Of a DNA stretch of 64,000 bases, positions 1-10,231 are shown one piece after another. Within the stretch, counting starts at the first letter, position 1. Every line of letters starts with the position of its first letter. The position numbers were made by a program, and so were the translations under genes. The notes beneath the pieces were generated by a model. The model did not search any database. It saw only the letters and a list, made by a program, of their open reading frames with translations, and was not told the origin of the DNA. Origin of the DNA: Isosphaera sp. (GTDB lineage: Bacteria; Planctomycetota; Phycisphaerae; Phycisphaerales; UBA1924); contig PNJV01000005.1 in NCBI GenBank assembly GCA_013822085.1, forward strand, positions 1 to 64,000. The letters are read 5' to 3'.

Positions 1-98
1 TGGGGGTGTGGGGGTGGTTGGGAGCGTTGGCCGAGCTTTGGGCGGGCGCGCGGGCGGAGGCTTCAGCCGCGCGAGGCCCGGGGCACGTAGAGACGCCC

Positions 99-1790
99 AT
101 GAACGACCCGCGTGGGGTGATCGCTGCTGTCATGGGTGTGCTTGTGCTGCTGGGGGTGCCCGCTGGGGCGTCGCCGGGCGCCGATCACGCGTCGGCGGGC
201 GAGGCGAGGCCGGCGGACGCCGCTGTGGGCGTTGGTGCCGCTGTGGATGTTGGCGCCGCGGGGGGCTCAGCGGCGGGGGTGCCCGCTGGGCAAGGGCGCC
301 AACGGCCGGGCCGCGCAGACGCGGTCGGGGCGGCGCTGGCGCTGGCCCGCGGCCGCGCGGCGCGCGTGCTGATCACGCGGCCGGGTGTCCAGCTGCGGGA
401 GGATCTGCTGGCACTCCCGCCGATGGCCCAGCGCGTGGCCGGTGTGATCGGCGAGCTCACGGGGGCGCAGGCGCGGCTGGTCGCGGGCGCGGCGCAGCGT
501 CGGGGCGCAGCGGGGCAACGCGCGGGGGGTGAGGATCGCGGCGAGGACGGCGGCGACGCGGGCGACGCGGGGCACATCGGCGACCTGTGGGTGCTCAGCG
601 GGGCGGACCAGCGGCGCGTGGCGCTCCACGCGCCGGCGGCGGGGCGTTACGAGGCCCGGGCGGGGGCGGACCGCTCGGCCCTGCGGGCGTCGGCCATCGC
701 TGCGGTGCTGATGGAGCTGGGGGGCTACGTGGGGGGCTTCGGTCCCGGGGCGGGCGAGCCGCGGGGGCGTGCGTTCGATGTCGCCATGGCCCCCGTCAGT
801 CACGCGCCGGGCCTGGTCGAGTGGCCCGAGACGCTCACCGCCAGCGAGTACTCCAAGCGCCTGGGCAAATCCCGGCTGCGCTTCGAGGCGGTGACCAGGC
901 GGCTCCAGAGCGAGCGCATGTGGGCGCGGCTGCCGGCGTCGTACGACCCCAAGAGCCCGGCGGGCCTGCTGGTGTGGGTGGACGCGTCGCCGAGCGGCAA
1001 GCCGCCGGCGGCCCTGCACCCGGCGCTGGACGCCCTGGGGTTCATCGCCATCGGGGCTGAGCGATCGGGCAACGACCGGCACGTGAGCGAGCGGATGCAG
1101 CTGGCGCTGGACGCGGTGGCCACGGCGCAGCGTCGCTGGCACATCGACCCGCGGCGGGTGTACGTGACGGGGATCTCCGGCGGGGGCAAGATGACGACGC
1201 TGCTGTGGGCCGGGTACCCGGAGGTCTTCGCTGGGGCACTGCCGATCGTCGGGCTCAGCGCGTTTGCCGACACGCCGACGGGTGAGGGCGGCCGGTTCTG
1301 GCCGGCGGAGTTCGAGAGGCCCTCGGGCCGGGCGTGGCAGCTGCTCAAGACCAGGCGCCTGGGGCCGGTGACGGGCCCGGCGGACTTCAACTACGCCCCC
1401 ATGAAGGCGATGGCGCCCGAGATGGCCCGGCTGGGGCTGGAGGTGCGGCTCTTTGACGTGCCCGGGATGGGGCACACGATGCCGCCGCCGGCGACGTTCG
1501 TCGAGCAGCTGATGTGGGCCGACGAGCCGGCGCGGTCCGAGCGTCAGCGGGGCATCGACGAGGCGCGGGGCGCCCTTGGGGCCCTGGGGCCCTCAGCTGG
1601 GCGCGATGCGCTCTTGGACATCGTGCGCCGATGGCCCTGGACGCCCGCGGCGTGGGAGGCGCTGGAGCGCGCGGGGCTGTCGGCGGGGCCCGACCCAGCG
1701 CCCGCCCGAGCGCCCGCCCCAGCGCCCGACCCGGCGCCCGACCCGGCGCCCGGCGGCGGGGCCAACCCGGGGCCCCAGGCCGGCCGCTAA
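99..1790 (+). CDS. secreted alpha/beta hydrolase (esterase/depolymerase-like)
   Basis: Probable exported serine hydrolase of 563 residues. The ATG at 99 is chosen because it opens a signal peptide (charged start, then AAVMGVLVLLGVPAG); the frame is open from position 6 but the extra residues are not signal-like. The catalytic half has the nucleophile elbow GISGGGK (Ser near residue 360) after a strand ending RRVYVTG, and a later GMGHTMPPP segment fits the catalytic His. This layout resembles PHB-depolymerase/feruloyl-esterase-like hydrolases; the substrate cannot be told. Residues about 30-220 are a poorly conserved Ala/Gly-rich region. The C-terminus is a run of Pro/Ala/Asp repeats (PAPAPDPAPDPAP), probably disordered. 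The gene faces a minus-strand regulator 26 nt away. Confidence 0.7.
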   Translation: MNDPRGVIAAVMGVLVLLGVPAGASPGADHASAGEARPADAAVGVGAAVDVGAAGGSAAGVPAGQGRQRPGRADAVGAALALARGRAARVLITRPGVQLREDLLALPPMAQRVAGVIGELTGAQARLVAGAAQRRGAAGQRAGGEDRGEDGGDAGDAGHIGDLWVLSGADQRRVALHAPAAGRYEARAGADRSALRASAIAAVLMELGGYVGGFGPGAGEPRGRAFDVAMAPVSHAPGLVEWPETLTASEYSKRLGKSRLRFEAVTRRLQSERMWARLPASYDPKSPAGLLVWVDASPSGKPPAALHPALDALGFIAIGAERSGNDRHVSERMQLALDAVATAQRRWHIDPRRVYVTGISGGGKMTTLLWAGYPEVFAGALPIVGLSAFADTPTGEGGRFWPAEFERPSGRAWQLLKTRRLGPVTGPADFNYAPMKAMAPEMARLGLEVRLFDVPGMGHTMPPPATFVEQLMWADEPARSERQRGIDEARGALGALGPSAGRDALLDIVRRWPWTPAAWEALERAGLSAGPDPAPARAPAPAPDPAPDPAPGGGANPGPQAGR

Positions 1791-1802
1791 GCGATCGGCC
1801 GG
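1780..1802. terminator. inverted repeat between convergent genes
   Basis: CCGGCCG (1780-1786) and CGGCCGG (1796-1802) form a 7-bp GC stem with a 9-nt loop that contains the TAA stop of the hydrolase. It lies between two convergent genes and could serve both. There is no T-run, so it is a candidate only. Confidence 0.4.
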
Positions 1803-1816
1803 GCCGCCGGCGGTGA

Positions 1817-2395
1817 TCAGTGCACCAGGTTGGTGCAGGCCTCGATGGCGTCGATGACCTGGCGGACCTGGAAGGGCTTGCGCAGGGCCAGCTCAAAGCC
1901 CTGGCCGCGCAGCCCCGAGAGCTGGGCGTCGGTGAGCTTGCCGCTCATGGCGATGACCTTGGTCAGCTGCAGGTCGTCCTCGCCCTGGATCGACTGGATG
2001 AACTCGACCGGGTCGGTCTGGTCCAGGTGCACGTCCAGGAGCATGACGTGGGGCTTGAAGCGCTCGCACTCGAGGCCGGCGGCGAAGGCGGTGGCGGCGA
2101 CGCGGACCTCGTAGTTGGCCTGCTCGGAGAGCACCTTGTGGAGGATGTCGGTCACGTCGGCCTCGTCGTCGACGATGAGCACGCGCGTGCGGCCCGAGAC
2201 GATGCCGTCGAGCGGGATGCCGTGCTCCTTCATGAACTTGACCAGCTGGCCGACCGGGATGCGGCGGTCCTTGGACCCCGGGATGCGGTACCCTCGCAGC
2301 TGGCCCGAATCGAACCACTTCGAGACCGTGCGGGGGGCGACGTTGCAGATCTTGGCGACCTCACCTGTGGTGAGCACGTCCTTGTCGAAGGGCAT
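1817..2395 (-). CDS. response regulator with excisionase-type HTH
   Basis: 192-residue two-domain regulator. Residues about 8-60 form an excisionase/MerR-like helix-turn-helix (TTGEVAKICNVAPRTVSKWF, then a GYRIPGSKDRRIP wing and a QLVKFMKEHG helix). A receiver domain follows: acidic pair VDDEAD, phospho-acceptor in LLDVHLDQ, Ser in AMSGK and Lys in LRKPF. The start at 2395 (MPFDKDV) is preceded on the minus strand by AAGAAGGA about 9 nt upstream; the frame stays open further upstream but that part is low complexity. HTH-first receiver proteins of this kind are common in planctomycetes. No histidine kinase is adjacent, so the partner is unknown. Confidence 0.8.
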   Translation of the reverse strand: MPFDKDVLTTGEVAKICNVAPRTVSKWFDSGQLRGYRIPGSKDRRIPVGQLVKFMKEHGIPLDGIVSGRTRVLIVDDEADVTDILHKVLSEQANYEVRVAATAFAAGLECERFKPHVMLLDVHLDQTDPVEFIQSIQGEDDLQLTKVIAMSGKLTDAQLSGLRGQGFELALRKPFQVRQVIDAIEACTNLVH

Positions 2396-2810
2396 GGGGC
2401 GGTCCTTCTTGTGTTCGCGTCGGGGCATCCGTGCGCGACGGGTCTGGGCATGGGCGGGCGTCCGATTTCCCGTCCGCAGGTTCCATCGACGCAAAGCGGG
2501 GGCGTCTTGACGCCCAGGGAAGCGCTCCGGGCTGTTCCTAGTGGGAGGGACCTGCCGATTGTGCGGCCCCCTGCCGCGACCCATACGCCCCACCCCCACC
2601 CCCCACCCCCTGTTCCCACCTCCCACACCCGCCACCCCCGCTCGCCCGCTCCACACCCCCGCGCGCGTTCACCAGCTGACAGAGCAACCGCCGACGGGGC
2701 GCAAGCGGAAAGTCTGGTGCGATCGGCGCTCCGGCTGGGACACCGGGGGCGCCGAGAGTGCGCACGACCGACAGCGCGGGTGCGCGGGCGCGCTGGCGCG
2801 CGGCGCCGCG

Positions 2811-2840
2811 TTGACAGACGGGCAGGGGCGCGGGTATTTT
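2811..2840 (+). promoter_or_regulatory. sigma70-type promoter
   Basis: TTGACA (2811-2816), 18-nt spacer, TATTTT (2835-2840). This is the only near-consensus -35/-10 pair noticed in the window. It would give the HEAT gene at 3099 a leader of roughly 250 nt. Confidence 0.55.
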
Positions 2841-2910
2841 CTCGGCCCCGCCCGGCGGAGGCGCACCGTTGGGGCGCACCCGGTGTGCGGGTGCGGGTCC
2901 TGGCGAGTTG

Positions 2911-2956
2911 CACCCCCCCACACACACCCACACACACCCACACCAACACCCCCCCG
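2911..2956. repeat. CA/CCCA simple-sequence repeat
   Basis: Two exact copies of CACACACCCA (2921-2940) flanked by related C-rich copies. It lies in the presumed long 5' leader of the HEAT gene. A pyrimidine-only or A/C-only leader could stay unstructured. Confidence 0.6.
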
Positions 2957-3098
2957 CGCCCCTGACTGACCACAGCCCCCGGCTCAGGTTCGGGGAAGCT
3001 GGAACGAGATTCCACACTCCCCGACGCGCCGCCGGCGTTCGGGCAGCGAAAGATGCCGGTTCGACCGCGACACGAGGAACGCGACCAAGGAGCCCGAC

Positions 3099-5612
3099 GT
3101 GACAGGATCTCAAACAGTGGCCGGTGGTCCCCGTGGCCTGAGGCAGGGCCTGATCGGCCTGACGCTGTGCGTTGGCCTGGCCCTGAGCGCCGCGGCGCAC
3201 GCACAGGAACGCGCGCCGCGCGACGAGGAGCTCCTGCGCGACTTCATCCACTTCGTGCGCATCGACCGCCCGGACCTTGCCGCGTCCTTTGGCGAGGCGC
3301 TCCTGGCCCGGCTGGGGCCGCCGATCGGGACCGCCGCCCAGGGCCAGGGCCTCTCGCTGGAGCAGTTCGTCAAGCTCCTGGAGAGCTCGGGGGAGCTGGC
3401 CCGCTTCGAGGAGGCCACGGCCCGGGCCCAACGGCAGGGCGACGTGCAGAGCGTGGCCTCCAAGCTCCAGCAGGCCCTGGAGCAGGGCCGGCGGAACACC
3501 TCGCGCGACCCGGGACAGATCGCCGCCAGCGTGCAGCTGCTGGTGGGCACGCAGCGCCAGCGCCTGGTGGCGCGCGAGCGGCTCGGCGCCGCCGGCGAGT
3601 ACGCCGTGCCCCAGCTGCTCACGGCCCTCCAGTCCCGCCAGAACGCCACGCTCACGGCGGAGGTTCGGCTGCTGCTTGTGGACATGGGCCTCAAGGCCGT
3701 GGCGCCGCTGGCGGCCGCCCTGGAGGGCCTGGAGCCGGCGGCCCAGGAGACGGTCGCCGGCATCCTGGGCGATATCGGCTACCCCGTGGCCCTGCCGTAC
3801 CTGTCGGAGCTGCTGACCACCGCCACGACCCAGGGCCCGCGCGACGCGGCCCGGCGTGCCATCGCCAGGATCACCGGCGCCGAGCCGGGCGAGCGGCCCG
3901 ACGTGAGCGCGCAGTACGAGGCCCTGGCCGAGGGCTTCTACGACCAGCCGAGCCAGCTGATCGCCTACCCCGGCGAGGCCCAGCAGCCGGTCTGGTCCTA
4001 CGACCCGCGGCTGGGCCTGTTCCCCACGACCGTGGACACAGCGGTGTTCCACGAGACCCAGGCGCTGCGCCTGGCCGAGCGGGCCCTGCGGATCGACCCG
4101 TCGCGCTCCAGCGCCCTGGCCCTGTGGCTGGCCGGGAACTTCCGGCGCGAGCTGGACACGCCCAGCGGCTACGTCAACCCGCTCTACGACCGCCGCAAGG
4201 CCGAGTACTGGGCGGTGCTGGCCGGCCCGTCGGCGTGCCAGCGCGTCCTGGCCCGCGCGCTGGACGACCGGGACACGCCGCTGGCGCGCATGAGCATCGC
4301 GGCCCTGATCCAGATGGCCGGGGCCCAGAGCCTCTCGGCACCCGAGGAGGGCCGACGCCCGCTCCTTGAGGCCCTGCGCTACCCCAACCGCCGGGTGCAG
4401 CTTGAGGCCGCCCTGGCCCTGGCCCAGGCCCAGCCGGCCCAGACGTTCGACGGCGCCGACCGGGTGATCCCGATCCTGTCCTCGGCCGTCCGCGACGCGG
4501 GGAGGCTCTTTGCCGTCGTGCTGGCCTCGGACAACGAGCGCGCCGGCTCGCTGGTCGATCAGCTCACCCAGCGCGGCTACACCGTGCTCCCGCCGGCGGG
4601 GGCGCTGCCCGAGATCGAGCAGGAGATCGCCGCCGCACCCGGGATCGACCTGCTGGTGACCGACCTGACGCTCAGCCGCACGCAGGCGGCCCTGGAGCAG
4701 GCCCGCGGCATCGTCCGCCTGCAGGCCACGCCGATCGTGTCGCTGCTGAGCACCGAGTCGCAGGTCGAGCTGGCCGGGCGCTACTCGCAGGACCCCGGCG
4801 TCCGCTTCGTCCGCCCCGGCCTGACGCCCGAGCAGCTGGCCGAGAACGTCACGCAGGTCGTCACCGCCAGCACCGGCGGCGTGATCACCGCCGACGAGGC
4901 CGACGCCTACCGCGACCGCGCCCTGTCGACGCTCCGCGACCTGGCCATCGCCGACAGCCCCGTCTTTGACGTGGTGGACGCCACGGCGCCGCTGATCGGT
5001 GAGCTGGGCTCGGCCACCGGGAGCGTCCGCCTGCGCATCGCCGACGTGCTGGCGGCCGTGCCGGACCACCGGGCGCAGGTCGCCGTCCTGGACGCGGCCC
5101 TCGCCTCGGCCGACGACGAGCAGCTGGCACTGTTCCGCTCCGCCACCGACTCGGCCAAGCGCTTCGGCAACCTGGCCACCGACCGCCAGGTTCAGCGGCT
5201 GCTCGACCTGGCCGGCACCGGCACCGACGAGCAGGCCACCACCGCCGCGGCGCTCATCGGCGCCCTGAACGTCCGCAACCAGAACCTCGTGCCCCTGATC
5301 CTCAAGCACCCGCCCAGGCTGGCTCGGGCACGGCCCGGCGCTGAGCACGCCAAGAACTCCCCGTCGGCACCGGGCAGACCGCGATGGCGACCGCGGGGAT
5401 GGGTGGCGGGGGGTGGCGGGGCGCGGACGGAACGGGTGACGCAGCGCCCGCGGCCTTGGCCCGACGCCCTGCGCCGGCTATCATCTCGGCCCCGCGTGCG
5501 ACGGGCCCGACCGGCCCGGGACGTGGGCCATCCGCGGAGCCTCGGCGATGTTCGACGCATTCAAGCCCGGCCAGACCATCCACCTGACCATCGAGCGCGT
5601 CCCACGCCGTGA
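3099..5612 (+). CDS. exported HEAT-repeat protein with receiver-like insert; probable 3' frameshift
   Basis: The GTG start at 3099 follows AAGGAG (about 8 nt away) and opens a signal peptide (GLIGLTLCVGLALSAAAHA). Residues about 150-460 contain HEAT-like helical repeats (PQLLTALQSRQ, VAPLAAALEGL, ALPYLSELL). Residues about 465-600 instead read like a Rossmann-type receiver domain: FAVVLASDNERAGSLVDQL, then LLVTDLTLSRT, PIVSLLS and FVRPGLTPEQL, followed by more helical repeats. Coding bias stops at about 5315; the remaining frame to 5612 loses GC at third positions and runs 65 nt into the next gene. One extra base near 5310 would give the end HPAQAGSGTARR with a TGA at 5342-5344, so the true gene probably ends there. 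Function unknown; a periplasmic scaffold is only a guess. Confidence 0.7.
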   Translation: MTGSQTVAGGPRGLRQGLIGLTLCVGLALSAAAHAQERAPRDEELLRDFIHFVRIDRPDLAASFGEALLARLGPPIGTAAQGQGLSLEQFVKLLESSGELARFEEATARAQRQGDVQSVASKLQQALEQGRRNTSRDPGQIAASVQLLVGTQRQRLVARERLGAAGEYAVPQLLTALQSRQNATLTAEVRLLLVDMGLKAVAPLAAALEGLEPAAQETVAGILGDIGYPVALPYLSELLTTATTQGPRDAARRAIARITGAEPGERPDVSAQYEALAEGFYDQPSQLIAYPGEAQQPVWSYDPRLGLFPTTVDTAVFHETQALRLAERALRIDPSRSSALALWLAGNFRRELDTPSGYVNPLYDRRKAEYWAVLAGPSACQRVLARALDDRDTPLARMSIAALIQMAGAQSLSAPEEGRRPLLEALRYPNRRVQLEAALALAQAQPAQTFDGADRVIPILSSAVRDAGRLFAVVLASDNERAGSLVDQLTQRGYTVLPPAGALPEIEQEIAAAPGIDLLVTDLTLSRTQAALEQARGIVRLQATPIVSLLSTESQVELAGRYSQDPGVRFVRPGLTPEQLAENVTQVVTASTGGVITADEADAYRDRALSTLRDLAIADSPVFDVVDATAPLIGELGSATGSVRLRIADVLAAVPDHRAQVAVLDAALASADDEQLALFRSATDSAKRFGNLATDRQVQRLLDLAGTGTDEQATTAAALIGALNVRNQNLVPLILKHPPRLARARPGAEHAKNSPSAPGRPRWRPRGWVAGGGGARTERVTQRPRPWPDALRRLSSRPRVRRARPARDVGHPRSLGDVRRIQARPDHPPDHRARPTP
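5479..5484 (+). promoter_or_regulatory. -10-like TATCAT
   Basis: TATCAT within GGCTATCATCTCGG, 63 nt before the start at 5548. No -35 is recognisable. It supports independent transcription of the small gene and an end of the HEAT gene upstream. Confidence 0.35.
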
Positions 5613-5865
5613 GAACTCCGTGCTCACCATCGAGCGGCTCATGCGCCTGGACCCTGACACGGCTCGGGCCCTGCGCCACGCCCACGCCAAGCGCCAGCAG
5701 CGCCTCAACGTCTTCAACCGCGGCAACCGCGACTGGACCAGCCGCGAGACCTGCGGCCGGATCGTCCGCTGCCTGCCCGGCCAGAGCTGGAAGCTGGTCT
5801 TCAACCTGAATCTCAAGTCCGACCTGGACTCGGTCGCGCCGTACCTGGCCGTCAAGGGCGGCTAA
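5548..5865 (+). CDS. small conserved-looking protein, function unknown
   Basis: 105 residues, no signal peptide or membrane segment, rich in Arg (MFDAFKPGQTIHLTIERVP at the start, then RHAHAKRQQRLNVFNRGNRDW). The basic character and the alternating strand/helix pattern would suit a small nucleic-acid-binding or ribosome-associated protein, but this is a guess. It overlaps the nominal end of the HEAT frame, an overlap that vanishes if that gene ends at 5344. Third-position GC is strongly biased in this frame, so it is a real gene. I do not recognise the family. Confidence 0.7.
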   Translation: MFDAFKPGQTIHLTIERVPRRENSVLTIERLMRLDPDTARALRHAHAKRQQRLNVFNRGNRDWTSRETCGRIVRCLPGQSWKLVFNLNLKSDLDSVAPYLAVKGG

Positions 5866-5957
5866 GCCCGTCGCCGGGTATCCGCCCCGGCCTTGCCCGG
5901 CACGCCCGGAGCCCCCGAAACCCAGCGGCGCACGGCGATGCGCCCGCCGTGGTCGCA

Positions 5958-5963
5958 TAGCAT
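5958..5963 (+). promoter_or_regulatory. -10-like TAGCAT of a leaderless start
   Basis: TAGCAT followed by 6 nt and the ATG at 5970, so transcription would begin at or within a few bases of the start codon. Confidence 0.45.
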
Positions 5964-5969
5964 CCGGAC

Positions 5970-6530
5970 ATGGCACCCCGACTCACCGCCGCCCTGACCA
6001 TCGCTGTGCTCTGCGCCACCGCTGCGCTGCCCGGCTGCGACTCCAAGCCCTCGGCCCAGCCGGCCCGCAAGGCCGCTGCGCCCGATATGCCGCCGGACCA
6101 GACCTACACCGTGCGCGGCGTGGTCCGCTCCTCGCCGCTGGCAAGCTCGAAGTTCGCCGAGACGCGGATCGAGCACGAGGCGATCGACGGGTTCGTCAAC
6201 CTCAACGGCCAGGTGGTGGGGATGAACTCGATGATCATGGACTTCCCGCTCGACGGCTCGATCGACGCCGGGTCGATCAAGCCGGGGGACAAGGTCGAGG
6301 TGACGTTCTCGGTGTGGTGGAAGGGGGACCCGAAGTGGATGGCCACGCGGATCAAGCCGCTGGACCCGGCGACCGAGCTGACCTTCGGCAGGGCCGACCC
6401 GTCCCGGGCTGCGTCGGGCGCCGCCGCCGCGCCCGCTGCTGAGCCCACCCCCGCGCCCGCAGTGCCCGCGCCCGACGCGCCCGACGCGCCCGCGAGTCAG
6501 CCGCAGGGGGCCGCCCAGCCTCAGGGGTGA
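5970..6530 (+). CDS. CusF-like copper-binding-domain lipoprotein
   Basis: 186-residue lipoprotein. The signal sequence ends in the lipobox LPGC (about residues 19-22). Residues about 36-118 match the CusF/Ec-type fold seen in periplasmic copper chaperones: YTVRGVVRS, IEHEAIDGFVN, VGMNSMIMDFPL and IKPGDKVEVTFSV. In this family the strand carrying the His/Met pattern binds Cu(I)/Ag(I); here HE, GM and MIMDF are kept. The C-terminal 50 residues are Ala/Pro-rich. It lies 7 nt before a glycosyltransferase gene, so the two may be cotranscribed. In many bacteria this domain sits beside SCO1 proteins; none is present here. Copper binding is family knowledge, not shown. Confidence 0.75.
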   Translation: MAPRLTAALTIAVLCATAALPGCDSKPSAQPARKAAAPDMPPDQTYTVRGVVRSSPLASSKFAETRIEHEAIDGFVNLNGQVVGMNSMIMDFPLDGSIDAGSIKPGDKVEVTFSVWWKGDPKWMATRIKPLDPATELTFGRADPSRAASGAAAAPAAEPTPAPAVPAPDAPDAPASQPQGAAQPQG

Positions 6531-6537
6531 GCGTGAG

Positions 6538-7392
6538 ATGGCCGACCCCGACGCGCCAGCGCACCAGCCGACCGCGCCCGGTGCGCCGGTGCGCCTGACC
6601 GATCGGCGCGACCCGCTCCGGCCGGCGCGGACCTCGATCGTGATGGCCAACCACAACCGAGGGGCGTACCTGGAGGCCGCGGCCCGGAGCGTGCTGGCCC
6701 AGACCGACGGCGACCTGGAGCTGATCCTGTGGGACGACGGCTCGACCGACGACTCTGCGCAGATCGCCGGGCGCCTGGCCGATGAGGACGCGCGCGTGGT
6801 GTTCGCTTCGGCGGGGCACGGCGGCCTCGGGCGTGCCATGCTCGGGGCGCACGCGCTAGCGCGCGGGGAGCTGGTCGGGTGGGTCGACAGCGACGACCTG
6901 CTCATGGCCCACGCGGTGGCCCGCTGCGCGGGCGAGCTGCTGGCCCGCCCCGGGGTGGGCATGGTCTACAGCGACCACTACGCCATGTCCGCCCAGGGTC
7001 AGGTGATGGGCCTCGGGCACCGCTGCCGAGTGCCGTACTCGGCGCAGGGCCTCTTGGTGAGCTTCATGACGTTCCACTTCCGGCTTGTGCGGCGCGCGCT
7101 GATGGAGCGCGTGGGGGGCATCGACGCGGGGCTGGAGATGGCCTGGGACTACGACCTGTGCCTGCGCCTGAGCGAGGCGGCGGGGGTGACGCATCTGCGC
7201 GAGCCCTTGTACATGTACCGCGTGCACGCCGGGAGCGTCTCGGAGACCCGCCGGGCCGAGCAGGTGGCCCACGCCAAGCGCGCCGTGGAGGCGGCGCTGG
7301 TGCGCCGGGGCATGGCGCCGTCGACGCGCGTAGAGGTCGACGCGCACGGCGTCTTCCGGCTCGTCACGTCCGACAAGGGGCCCGCTGTATAG
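6538..7392 (+). CDS. family 2 glycosyltransferase
   Basis: 284-residue GT-A fold transferase. The N-terminal nucleotide-binding half has SIVMANHNRGAYL, then LILWDDGSTDDS, and the metal-binding DxD appears in GWVDSDDL. A later AWDYDLCLRLSE segment matches the usual W-(E/D)-D acceptor/catalytic region of GT2 enzymes. No membrane segment, so it should act at the cytoplasmic face. It transfers a sugar from a nucleotide donor; donor and acceptor cannot be read from the sequence. It follows the CusF-like gene by 7 nt without a clear functional link. Confidence 0.85.
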   Translation: MADPDAPAHQPTAPGAPVRLTDRRDPLRPARTSIVMANHNRGAYLEAAARSVLAQTDGDLELILWDDGSTDDSAQIAGRLADEDARVVFASAGHGGLGRAMLGAHALARGELVGWVDSDDLLMAHAVARCAGELLARPGVGMVYSDHYAMSAQGQVMGLGHRCRVPYSAQGLLVSFMTFHFRLVRRALMERVGGIDAGLEMAWDYDLCLRLSEAAGVTHLREPLYMYRVHAGSVSETRRAEQVAHAKRAVEAALVRRGMAPSTRVEVDAHGVFRLVTSDKGPAV

Positions 7393-7472
7393 AGCCCGCG
7401 TGCGGGGCCGCTGCGTGGGCCCGCTACGCCGGCGGGGCCGGTGTGCGCACGCCCGCGGCGCTGGCCACGCTC

Positions 7473-7478
7473 TACGCT
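7473..7478 (+). promoter_or_regulatory. -10-like TACGCT of a leaderless start
   Basis: TACGCT, 6-nt spacer, then the ATG at 7485. It favours that ATG over the alternative TTG at 7611. Confidence 0.45.
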
Positions 7479-7484
7479 GGCCCG

Positions 7485-10053
<2,569 letters not shown>

Positions 10054-10067
10054 CCCGCCAGCGAGCC

Positions 10068-10083
10068 CCCGCCGGTCGGCGGG
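10068..10083 (+). terminator. short GC hairpin after gap
   Basis: CCCGCC, GGTC loop, GGCGGG, 15 nt after the gap stop. No T-run follows, so termination would be weak or factor-assisted. Confidence 0.35.
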
Positions 10084-10219
10084 CTTCCAACAACCGGGCC
10101 GCCAGCCCGGAGCCAAACTTTGCCCTAGGCGCACCCAGTCCCTGCCGGGCCCGGTGGTACGTGCGCGCCCGCCCGTGCGCTTCAGCGCGGGGGTGTGGCG
10201 CACGGGGGGTGGGGGGCGG

Positions 10220-10225
10220 TATGCT
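10220..10225 (+). promoter_or_regulatory. -10-like TATGCT of a leaderless start
   Basis: TATGCT, 6-nt spacer, ATG at 10232. No Shine-Dalgarno can fit between them. Confidence 0.5.
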
Positions 10226-10231
10226 CTGGGC

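Larger units (their letters stand above)
2396..3098. other. 703-nt gene-free divergent region, C-rich
   Basis: No convincing gene. It separates the divergent regulator and HEAT genes. It holds C-rich tracts at about 2580-2660, a simple-sequence block at 2911-2956 and one well-formed sigma70-type promoter (2811-2840). Open frames here lack the third-position GC bias of the real genes. Confidence 0.6.

Noticed and set aside
2538-5348. Minus-strand open frame of 936 codons
   Set aside because: Antisense to the HEAT gene with a composition typical of shadows; no start signal or motif.
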